Assembly: GCA_030612485.1 (NCBI GenBank)
Contig: JAUWNS010000070.1
Coordinates: 1 to 11,477 of the forward strand
From: Candidatus Bipolaricaulota bacterium
GTDB lineage: Bacteria; Bipolaricaulota; Bipolaricaulia; UBA7950; UBA9294
Reading direction: 5' to 3'
DNA length: 11,477 bases
Position numbers and translations under genes: made by a program. Of the stretch, positions 1 through 5,723 are shown in pieces (within the stretch, counting starts at the first letter, position 1; every line of letters begins with the position of its first letter). Below the pieces are notes generated by a model. That model was not told the DNA's origin, did not search any database, and was given only the letters and a program-made list of their open reading frames with translations.

Positions 1-33
1 TTATATATATTTTTTCATTTCTATTTTATATTC
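1..33. other. AT-rich window edge downstream of the truncated repeat protein
   Basis: The first 33 bases are almost entirely A and T, built of TATATA, TTTTTT and TTTTAT runs, while the gene next to them is GC-rich. The change comes exactly where the third 52-residue repeat of the neighbouring protein should continue. It could be a contig-end assembly artefact at a tandem repeat, or genuine AT-rich flanking DNA. No gene is seen here. Confidence 0.6.
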
Positions 34-786
34 CTATTTATACTCGATACCGCCGAAGTTTCTGTCCCATTGTTTGTTCCCATTTGCATCGGTCTTGATC
101 AGCCAGACATCCCATTCCCCTGCACCGTATGAATATGTGCCCCCGAGGAGGATGTAGCCGCCATCGCTCGTCTGCTGGACGGAGATGCCCCCATCCCAGT
201 CGCTCCCGCCGAAGGTCCGGTCCCACTGCATGTTCCCCTGGGCATCGGTCTTGATCAGCCAGAAATCATAATCCCCCGCGCCGTACGACCATGTCGTTCC
301 GAGGAGGATGTAGCCGCCATCGCTCGTCTGCTGGACGGAGTAGCCCCAATCATTCTCGCTCCCACCGAAGGTCCTGGACCAAGATTGACAGGCTTGGATA
401 GCCTCGAAGGTGAAGAAGACAGAGGAGCTGGCATTGCCCTCCTGGTCCAGAAGTGTTAGATTCAACGTCACTTTCTGCGGCGTCATCGTGCTGATCTCAA
501 AGCGGAATTCGCCCTCGCTTTGATCCCGAAATTCAGAGAGGTCTACCTCAAAAGACTGGAGATCATCAGCGGTTGCAACGGCGAAGATCGCCTTGAAGAG
601 ATCGCCATTAGAGTCCCTGAAACCGACTGTCCCCCGCACAGGAGTCCCGTCCGCGTCGATCTCCTTGGGGAAGTCAACGTAAGTGATCTCGGGAGGAGAG
701 CCCGCTCCTCCAAACCCGATTCCTGGTGCGAGAAAGAGAATAAGCAGCATAAAAAAACTGATTAACAGGCATCTAGTTCTAAACAT
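34..786 (-). CDS. Exported protein with Ig-like domain and 52-residue propeller-type repeats, probably truncated
   Basis: Exported protein of 250 residues with no assignable enzymatic function. The start at 786 is preferred over the upstream ATG at 858 because a nearly complete anti-16S match (AAAGGAGGTGAT) lies just before it and the protein then begins with a signal peptide (about residues 1-29: basic start, long hydrophobic core). Residues 31-130 look like an Ig/fibronectin-type beta-sandwich. Residues 136-187 and 188-239 are two near-identical 52-residue repeats containing RTFGGS, SVQQTSDGGYILLG, YGAG and WLIKTDA. A third repeat begins at 240 and ends after seven residues with FGGIEYK. 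Two repeats and a stub cannot close a propeller, so the gene is probably truncated or misassembled at the window edge. It lies 287 bp downstream of the PD40 gene, same strand. Such repeats occur in bacterial and archaeal surface proteins; a structural or binding role is inference. Confidence 0.75.
   Translation of the reverse strand: MFRTRCLLISFFMLLILFLAPGIGFGGAGSPPEITYVDFPKEIDADGTPVRGTVGFRDSNGDLFKAIFAVATADDLQSFEVDLSEFRDQSEGEFRFEISTMTPQKVTLNLTLLDQEGNASSSVFFTFEAIQACQSWSRTFGGSENDWGYSVQQTSDGGYILLGTTWSYGAGDYDFWLIKTDAQGNMQWDRTFGGSDWDGGISVQQTSDGGYILLGGTYSYGAGEWDVWLIKTDANGNKQWDRNFGGIEYK
51..362 (-). repeat. Tandem in-frame 156-bp repeat (two units)
   Basis: Two head-to-tail units, 51-206 and 207-362, have a period of exactly 156 bp (52 codons). 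A run of about 40 bases is identical between them (145-184 and 301-340). The conservation at DNA level, including synonymous sites, points to recent duplication or gene conversion. A third unit begins on the coding strand just before the stop codon but is cut off. Confidence 0.85.
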
Positions 787-792
787 GGATAT

Positions 793-802
793 CACCTCCT
801 TT
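793..802 (-). promoter_or_regulatory. Very strong Shine-Dalgarno sequence deciding the start at 786
   Basis: On the minus strand AAAGGAGGTG lies six bases before the ATG, and the match to the 16S rRNA 3' end continues into GAT. It supports internal ATG 786 rather than the longer frame from 858. A second GGAGG lies about 25 bases further upstream with no suitable start behind it. Confidence 0.8.
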
Positions 803-860
803 GCGTGGCTCCAAAGCCTCCTTTCGTTTCCTTCATAGTGAGGCGTCAACAACTCCACGA

Positions 861-894
861 GAAGACGGCAAGTTGCGAGACAACTTGGCTCTTC
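861..894. other. Imperfect hairpin in the leader of the repeat-protein gene
   Basis: CAAGTTG (869-875) and CAACTTG (881-887) form a perfect 7-bp stem around the loop cgaga. An outer GAAGA/TCTTC pair (861-865 and 890-894) extends it. It lies about 75 bases before the start at 786 and lacks a T-run, so it is not a typical intrinsic terminator. Apart from this hairpin and the serpin-tail candidate at 974-1020, nothing else is recognised in the 787-1073 gap. Confidence 0.4.
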
Positions 895-973
895 GCAGAA
901 CGGCCGCCTGAGGTCATCGTAGCATATGCCTTCATTAAGCGTCTATAACTAGCTCTACGGGTCCATCCTAGCG

Positions 974-1020
974 TTCCATTTCATCCGTGACATGAAAACG
1001 AAATGATCCTCTTCATGCTG
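974..1020 (+). pseudogene. Possible serpin C-terminal remnant (weak)
   Basis: On the plus strand 974-1003 reads FHFIRDMKTK, then a stop. A shift of frame near 997 lets 997-1020 read NEMILFML. Joined, they resemble the C-terminal serpin strand region (F-I-R-D-x-x-T-...-I-L-F-M); the intact serpin in this window has FLIRDIETNTILFIG. At DNA level the segment shares ATCCG.GACAT and TTCAT with the intact gene. It is short, frameshifted and lacks the GQVMDP end, so chance similarity is possible. Its position just beyond the 3' end of the PD40 gene mirrors the stronger remnant beyond the protease gene. Confidence 0.35.
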
Positions 1021-1073
1021 TCTTCGTGACGAGTTCTCAGCTCCGTGAAACACCGCAAACTGAGACCTGCCGC

Positions 1074-2837
1074 TCACTGCGGGGACCAGGCAGGGTGGTA
1101 ATCCGTGGCCGGGTTGTTGCTTAGGTTTGTCTGTCTGGAGCCGTCGCTGTTCATGACGTAGATCTCATCGTTACCATCGCGGTTGGATACGAACGCAATT
1201 CGGTTGCCGTCCGGCGACCAAGCAGGGTGGCTCTCACGCGCCGGGCTTCTGCTTAGGTTTGTCTGTTCGGAGCCGTCGCTGTTCATGACGTAGATTTCAT
1301 AATTGCCATCGCGGTTGGATACGAACGCAATTCGGTTGCCGTCCGGCGACCAAGCAGGGTAATCGTCATCGGTCGTGTTGTCAGTCAGGCGCGTTTGGCC
1401 GGAGCCGTCGCTGTTCATGACGTAAATCTGGTAGTTACCGTCGCGAGCAGACATGAACGCGATGCGCTTTCCGTCAGGCGACCAGACAGGATCCCAGTTC
1501 CAAGCTGAATTGCAGGTTAGACATGTCTGTCCGGAGCCGTCGGCGTTCATGACGTAAATCTCGTGACTGCCACCGAGATCGGAGTGAAAGGCAAGGCGCG
1601 TTCCATCCGGTGACCAGACAGGATCAAGGTCATCGCCAAGATTGTTGGTCAAGCGTATTTGACCTGAGCCGTCTGTGTTCATGGTACAGATGTCGTAATA
1701 CCCGTCGCCGTGAGACAATGCAAAAGCGAGACGCGAGCCATCCGGCGACCAGGCCGGGTCATAGTAGCTGGTCCATTCCGGGTCATGAGTTAGGCACGTC
1801 TGGCCGGAGCCATCGGTGTTCATGACATGGATCTCAACTCTGCCGTCGCGGTTGGAGAGAAAGGCAATCGCGCGCATAGTTATCGTTAACACATGGGCCG
1901 GCCCCACACCGTGTGTATTAACAGCCTCCTCTGCGCCACTAACGAGTCCTACGTTCTCTAATACCGTATTGAAAGCATCCTTCAACGCGTGAACTTCTAT
2001 TGAGTTAATCTCGTCCAGCACGCACTGGGCGTATGGGTATACCTGGCGTACAAGTCGTCGGGCTCCTCCGACCGCGTAGAGGTCATTCCAAGTATAGGCG
2101 CTTATCTCGTGCGAGAAGGCATCAATCTGCCCACTGTCAGGCCCCACAGCCCACGGAAACAAGTATGCGTCAAGTAGGCTCAGATCGTGCGGCCCATACG
2201 GAGGCAGCGACTGTAATTGTTTCTGCCAATCGAAGATCTTATCTATAGTGAGCGGAATGAAGCGGTTCTTAGGAAACGTGTGGCAATTGGAATGCGGCAT
2301 ATCAACGTGAGCATAGCAATGCGTTCCCTTAACTACTTGGAGGTCGATGGTATCAGAGCGTGCTGCCATAACCTTCTCAGTATCGTAGTGCCCCGCATCG
2401 TATATGGCATACAATGAAGTCCAATCCTTATCCAGGACGACAATCACCGGTTCGTAGTCCCAGCAGTGGTTACCGACCTCGATTCTGCCTAAACCAGGAA
2501 CAAACACAGAACAAAACATGCTATATTGCCAGTGATACACGTAGAGTACATAGATTCTGTCCTTGTATTCCACAACATGATAATAGACATCCACTCGGCC
2601 GGGGAGTTCATCTTCGTCCTTGCCTATATAGCGTTGACTACCGGATTCGCAGGTAATAAACTCGTTTATTTCTTCTCGGAGAAACCACAGATACGGTTGC
2701 GCGTCAACTACCTTATCCAGCACTGATGGGTCAGGTATGCTCGCTGCCTCTCCGCTCACCGATGTGGCGCATACCGCAGTGAGTAGTGCGAGCAGAATGA
2801 ACACGCTGAGAAAAAGCTGGGTCCTGTAGCCTTTCAT
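1074..2837 (-). CDS. Exported PD40/TolB-type beta-propeller protein with unfamiliar N-terminal domain
   Basis: Exported protein of 587 residues. The start at 2837 is chosen over 2873 because AGGAGGTTG (2844-2852) precedes it at good spacing and the product begins with a signal peptide (residues 1 to about 30). Residues 323-587 are six tandem PD40 repeats of 42-46 residues, each with RIAF, EIYVMN.DGS, T.LT and P.WSPDG; six blades match the closed TolB-type propeller. Residues 35-320 belong to no family I can name firmly. They contain YHW (101-103), H124-x-x-D127-Y-E129 followed by PVIVVLD, and GTHCYAH (171-177), a pattern reminiscent of NPP1/Vps62-like beta-sandwich proteins, which carry H-x-x-D-W-E; this is a weak suggestion. 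Several cysteines could form disulfides. PD40 propellers usually mediate protein or ligand binding; the role here is unknown. It lies 419 bp downstream of the protease gene. Confidence 0.85.
   Translation of the reverse strand: MKGYRTQLFLSVFILLALLTAVCATSVSGEAASIPDPSVLDKVVDAQPYLWFLREEINEFITCESGSQRYIGKDEDELPGRVDVYYHVVEYKDRIYVLYVYHWQYSMFCSVFVPGLGRIEVGNHCWDYEPVIVVLDKDWTSLYAIYDAGHYDTEKVMAARSDTIDLQVVKGTHCYAHVDMPHSNCHTFPKNRFIPLTIDKIFDWQKQLQSLPPYGPHDLSLLDAYLFPWAVGPDSGQIDAFSHEISAYTWNDLYAVGGARRLVRQVYPYAQCVLDEINSIEVHALKDAFNTVLENVGLVSGAEEAVNTHGVGPAHVLTITMRAIAFLSNRDGRVEIHVMNTDGSGQTCLTHDPEWTSYYDPAWSPDGSRLAFALSHGDGYYDICTMNTDGSGQIRLTNNLGDDLDPVWSPDGTRLAFHSDLGGSHEIYVMNADGSGQTCLTCNSAWNWDPVWSPDGKRIAFMSARDGNYQIYVMNSDGSGQTRLTDNTTDDDYPAWSPDGNRIAFVSNRDGNYEIYVMNSDGSEQTNLSRSPARESHPAWSPDGNRIAFVSNRDGNDEIYVMNSDGSRQTNLSNNPATDYHPAWSPQ
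1077..1871 (-). repeat. Six tandem PD40 repeat units, the last three of 132 bp
   Basis: The six propeller blades are encoded by consecutive units of about 126-138 bp. The two most C-terminal full units are nearly identical at DNA level: a 55-bp stretch at 1174-1228 recurs exactly at 1306-1360, offset 132 bp (44 codons). Units nearer the N-terminus are more diverged. This pattern suggests recent blade duplication or conversion at the C-terminal end. Confidence 0.85.
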
Positions 2838-2996
2838 GGGATTCAACCTCCTGATTGAGTGATTCCTAAACACTATGCTCAGATCGTGATCCCTGACTTC
2901 TCTTCCTCTCTAAGCTGTAACTGAGCGAGCAGTCCTCATCGTCATTCAGATTGTAGCCTGTTGCGCGAGCGTGGAATCTTGTTTCTTGGCTTTTTC

Positions 2997-3082
2997 GTGA
3001 CTCCTTAAGCCCCATCGTACCGTCATCGCTCCGTGCGGTGACGGCCCCTGCTACCCCTACTTGAGTATGTGTGCTCTACCAC
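2997..3082. repeat. Dispersed intergenic repeat, copy A
   Basis: This 86-bp segment recurs at 7235-7313 (79 bp) with roughly 85-90% identity by eye, apart from small indels. Shared blocks are GTGACTCCTT, TCGTACCGTCATC, GTGCGGTGACGG, CCTGCTACC and GTATGTGTGCTCTACCAC. Similarity continues weakly to the left (GTTTCTT, GGAA). An internal hairpin pairs CCGTCATCGC (3020-3029) with GCGGTGACGG (3035-3044) around a 5-nt loop, with one G-T wobble. No frame encodes a recognisable protein. It lies in the gap between the protease and PD40 genes. Confidence 0.75.
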
Positions 3083-3171
3083 GCAACTCCCAAACTACTC
3101 GGGCTTTTCCAAGTAGGGGTCTACCTCTTACAAGCCGTCCTGTGTCACTGCCAAACACAATGGTAGACCCC
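3053..3171. other. Two overlapping inverted repeats (mutually exclusive stems)
   Basis: ACCCCTACTTG (3053-3063) is the perfect inverse of CAAGTAGGGGT (3110-3120). GGGGTCTACC (3116-3125) is the perfect inverse of GGTAGACCCC (3162-3171), with a nested TGTGT/ACACA pair (3141-3145 and 3155-3159). The shared bases 3116-3120 can join only one stem at a time. In transcripts of the minus strand this falls between the protease stop and the PD40 start. No T-run follows either stem. An attenuator-like switch or nested mobile-element ends are both possible. Confidence 0.5.
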
Positions 3172-3172
3172 G

Positions 3173-3250
3173 AAGTTCAATGCAAACTAATTCATCTCCT
3201 CCCAAATCCGGGACACGCACTTCATCATAGGGCAGGTGATGGATCCGCCT
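3173..3250 (+). pseudogene. Remnant of a second serpin gene (C-terminal end only)
   Basis: On the plus strand one frame reads KFNAN, a stop (TAA at 3188-3190), FISSQIRDTHFIIGQVMDPPG. It matches the C-terminal serpin signature; the intact serpin in this window ends RLNRPFIFLIRD...LFIGQVMDPSGG. At DNA level 3227-3247 matches the intact gene (minus strand, 5736-5756) at 20 of 21 bases. The stop codon and lost residues show it is not functional, and no reactive-centre loop or serpin body is recognisable upstream. It ends a few bases from the protease stop codon, so an ancestral serpin gene would have been convergent with the protease gene. Confidence 0.7.
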
Positions 3251-3256
3251 GGAACT

Positions 3257-5587
3257 TTATTTCGAGCGTGTGGCTTTTTCCGGCGTGAGGCAGCATCCAC
3301 CTCGCTTAATAATGGTTTCCAGCGCGTCCACTGCCTTTTTCAGATTCGGGAGTGCGTCCTCTGTCAGCCCTCCTTCGCGTATCCGTATGTTAAGCATTTC
3401 CTTTACGTCAATTATTGCCAGATCGGCCACCTTCGCCTCCAGGAGCCCTTCCTTCTTGGCTTGTGTCAGCGCTTTGATCAGAACCTCGTTTAGGCTTCCA
3501 ACATACCAGCCCCCGGGGAGAGAAAGCACCTTTGGCCACAATGTCAGGATTAGCTGCTTTGCTGGAATCTGGCTTGCTAGCGCCTTGAAGCCATTTAGTA
3601 CGCAGCTAAAGTCAAGGTCTGCGCCACAGATAGTGAACGGACCCGGAGTAGCACCTGGCGGATCCTCAGCAGCGTCCACTAGATTTGCATTGCGAAGGAT
3701 CGCGGCCTTCACCTGGGGCCCCGTCAAGCCGGGATTCTGTGACCACATCAAAGCGGCAACGCCCGATACTTGGGGAGCTGCAAGAGATGTCCCCGTCTGT
3801 GGAACTACCCCTCCACCATCTTTGGTCAGCTTGTGTGCGGGTATCTCTACCCCCGGCGCGAGGATGTCGACGCCACGTCTACCGAACCACCATCCCCCTG
3901 CAGTGCCAAAGTTGGAAAGCACTGCCTTGTTCCCATTCCAGTTAAGCGCACCCACGGAAATGATCAGGTCAGGGAGATTGTAGCTAGCGGGATAGACGGC
4001 ATTCGGGCCGTTGTTGCTTACACCTAGTTTTCCAACATTGGGAACCTTGATGCCGTTCCCTGCAGCAGCGATAACTAAGCGATCTTCGTATGTTAAGTCA
4101 ATTCCACCTAGCACTAGGTACTCCACGAGGCTGAACGGCGCTCCAAAACTGCAGTTAAGGATCTGGGCGCCGTGGACGATGGCATAAGCGTAGGATTGGA
4201 GGATTGCCCAGCGGCTCGGCTTCGCCTTCTTCCCATCTTCGTCGGAAGTCACTTTCAGGATCATCAGTCGGGCCTTCCAGCAGGTGCCTGCGATATCACT
4301 GTCGTTGGCCTTTCCGTCAGCGTTTGCGAGGGCAGCGATAATGCTACCGACTGCTGTGCCGTGACCTATGATGTCGTGAGGGTTGTTGTCCCCATCGCCG
4401 TAGTCCCAACCGATCACATCGTCAAACAGCTTATCGTTATCGTTATCTTTGTTGTCGTTGTCAGCAGCTGGGTCAAACCAGCCATTGCGGTTGGCATCTT
4501 CTCTGGGATCAACCCACAGGTTGTGTGGTGGAGCCGCAACAGCGGCCGAGGGCGCATTCCCGATATCTAACCTGCCCCAGAAGCCTGCTGGTACACCCCC
4601 ATTGTCGTAGCCGGTGTCAATGAGAGCGATAATGACCGCGCTGCCGTCCACGCGGAGATCCCACATCTCTGGTCCATCGATATCTACGTCCGCCACCTGA
4701 AGCCCCTGCCCGGAATTGTGGAAGTTCCACTGCCGCTTCCCAAGTCGAGTCCACTCGTCCGGAGTCCCGGATAGCTCGTAGAAATGATTGAGATCGACGT
4801 AGATCCCCGAACCGATAGAGCGAAGTTCCTGTGCTTTCTTCCATTCGTAAGTTTCATCGGTTATTCGCACGTGGAATAGACGAGGTGGTCCATCCGGGCC
4901 TCCTAGGCCGGGAAGCATAAACTCATCAGGAAAGCGGACCTCGTCGATTAACTCCAGGTGGTAGTAGGAGAAGAACCGGTGAAGTTCAGCAGTACTGGTT
5001 GGGAAGTCGGGGCACTGCTCCATGTTGATAAGTACGATCAATTCGTCCTTGGCGAACCCTGGGGGTGGAGTTCCACCCTTCTTTCCAACCGCAATCAGCA
5101 GATCGACAGCTATCTCTACGTAGGCGGCGCCTTTAGGAACGCATACGATCCAATCCCACCTGGAAGAAGGCCATGCGATACCGATCGGAGTACCATCATC
5201 GTTTTTGACGAGCGGGATCTCTTCTTCCATGAAGCGGCCTTCGTATTGGGAGAGATCCTCAAAGATTCCGTTGTCCACAAAACTCCTTACCCAGTACTGG
5301 TGAACCATGATTACATTGCTAGGGTCACCACTCTGAGTTTCCGGAATGATCCTTTGGAAAAGGGCATTACTCTCTAGGTCGAGTATTTTGACATCTAGAT
5401 CCGGGTGCTGCGATTCAAATTCTTCCTCAATAGTAATAGTGTTCCAAGTTTCTTTGGTGCCTTCTACCGCCAAAATCGTAAAGGGCTCAGCCTGCGCGGG
5501 CAGCCATAGAACCAGCAGAACACACAAACTGAGCAGCCAAACCACCGCGTGTGATCCTAGCTGAAAATGCGTCTTAAACAAGTACAT
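3257..5587 (-). CDS. Exported subtilisin-like serine protease (S8) with a solute-binding-protein-like N-terminus
   Basis: Exported serine endopeptidase of 776 residues. The start at 5587 has TTTAGGAGATG at proper spacing; the frame opens at 5635 but the signal peptide (1-33, ending AQA) fits 5587. Residues 36-170 resemble a family 1 extracellular solute-binding protein (EEEFESQHPDLDVKI, SGDPSNVIMV, GIAWP, then VPKG with an alanine-rich helix) but are far shorter than the usual 350-400 residues. Residues 175-272 look like a subtilase propeptide (DELIVLI). The S8 domain spans about 286-640: QWNFHNSGQ, Asp324 (ALIDTG), His409 (GHGT), oxyanion Asn511 (AAAGNG) and Ser601 (GTSLAAP), so the catalytic set is complete. 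An Asp/Asn-rich stretch (360-402) probably binds calcium. Residues 685-763 are helical and resemble the FIMAH domain. The gene lies between the serpin and PD40 genes, same strand. The protease assignment is firm; substrate and the role of the N-terminus are unknown. Confidence 0.93.
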   Translation of the reverse strand: MYLFKTHFQLGSHAVVWLLSLCVLLVLWLPAQAEPFTILAVEGTKETWNTITIEEEFESQHPDLDVKILDLESNALFQRIIPETQSGDPSNVIMVHQYWVRSFVDNGIFEDLSQYEGRFMEEEIPLVKNDDGTPIGIAWPSSRWDWIVCVPKGAAYVEIAVDLLIAVGKKGGTPPPGFAKDELIVLINMEQCPDFPTSTAELHRFFSYYHLELIDEVRFPDEFMLPGLGGPDGPPRLFHVRITDETYEWKKAQELRSIGSGIYVDLNHFYELSGTPDEWTRLGKRQWNFHNSGQGLQVADVDIDGPEMWDLRVDGSAVIIALIDTGYDNGGVPAGFWGRLDIGNAPSAAVAAPPHNLWVDPREDANRNGWFDPAADNDNKDNDNDKLFDDVIGWDYGDGDNNPHDIIGHGTAVGSIIAALANADGKANDSDIAGTCWKARLMILKVTSDEDGKKAKPSRWAILQSYAYAIVHGAQILNCSFGAPFSLVEYLVLGGIDLTYEDRLVIAAAGNGIKVPNVGKLGVSNNGPNAVYPASYNLPDLIISVGALNWNGNKAVLSNFGTAGGWWFGRRGVDILAPGVEIPAHKLTKDGGGVVPQTGTSLAAPQVSGVAALMWSQNPGLTGPQVKAAILRNANLVDAAEDPPGATPGPFTICGADLDFSCVLNGFKALASQIPAKQLILTLWPKVLSLPGGWYVGSLNEVLIKALTQAKKEGLLEAKVADLAIIDVKEMLNIRIREGGLTEDALPNLKKAVDALETIIKRGGCCLTPEKATRSK

Positions 5588-5656
5588 CAAATCATCTCCT
5601 AAAGGTGTCTTTCGTGCAAACGTACATCCAGACAAGTTCCCCTCTCGTCATCACGG

Positions 5657-5678
5657 GTGCACTGTAGGCACAGCGCAC
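5657..5678. terminator. 9-bp hairpin between the serpin and protease genes, possible weak terminator or attenuator
   Basis: GTGCACTGT (5657-5665) and ACAGCGCAC (5670-5678) form a nine-pair stem with one G-T wobble and a 4-nt loop. It lies 46 bases after the serpin stop and about 70 before the protease start. No T-run follows on the minus strand, so a classical intrinsic terminator is not supported. It could pause or attenuate read-through, or stabilise a processed 3' end. Confidence 0.3.
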
Positions 5679-5723
5679 TTCTCGTTCCCTTCCTTCCACT
5701 AGTTCTCCTGCAGTCACCCCATC

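Noticed and set aside
51..362. CRISPR array
   Set aside because: The repeats are 156 bp, in frame and head to tail with no spacers; they encode protein repeats.
3050..3085. tRNA-like GGTAGAGCA on the minus strand within the dispersed repeat (also in copy B)
   Set aside because: It resembles a tRNA D-arm, but no acceptor stem, anticodon arm or T-arm (GGTTCGA) can be assembled around it in either copy.
3270..3983. Long plus-strand frame of 237 codons
   Set aside because: It is antisense to the clearly conserved protease catalytic domain and shows no protein family features.
4172..4570. Plus-strand frame of 132 codons with VVVV-rich sequence
   Set aside because: It is antisense to the Asp/Asn-rich calcium-binding stretch of the protease, which explains its composition.
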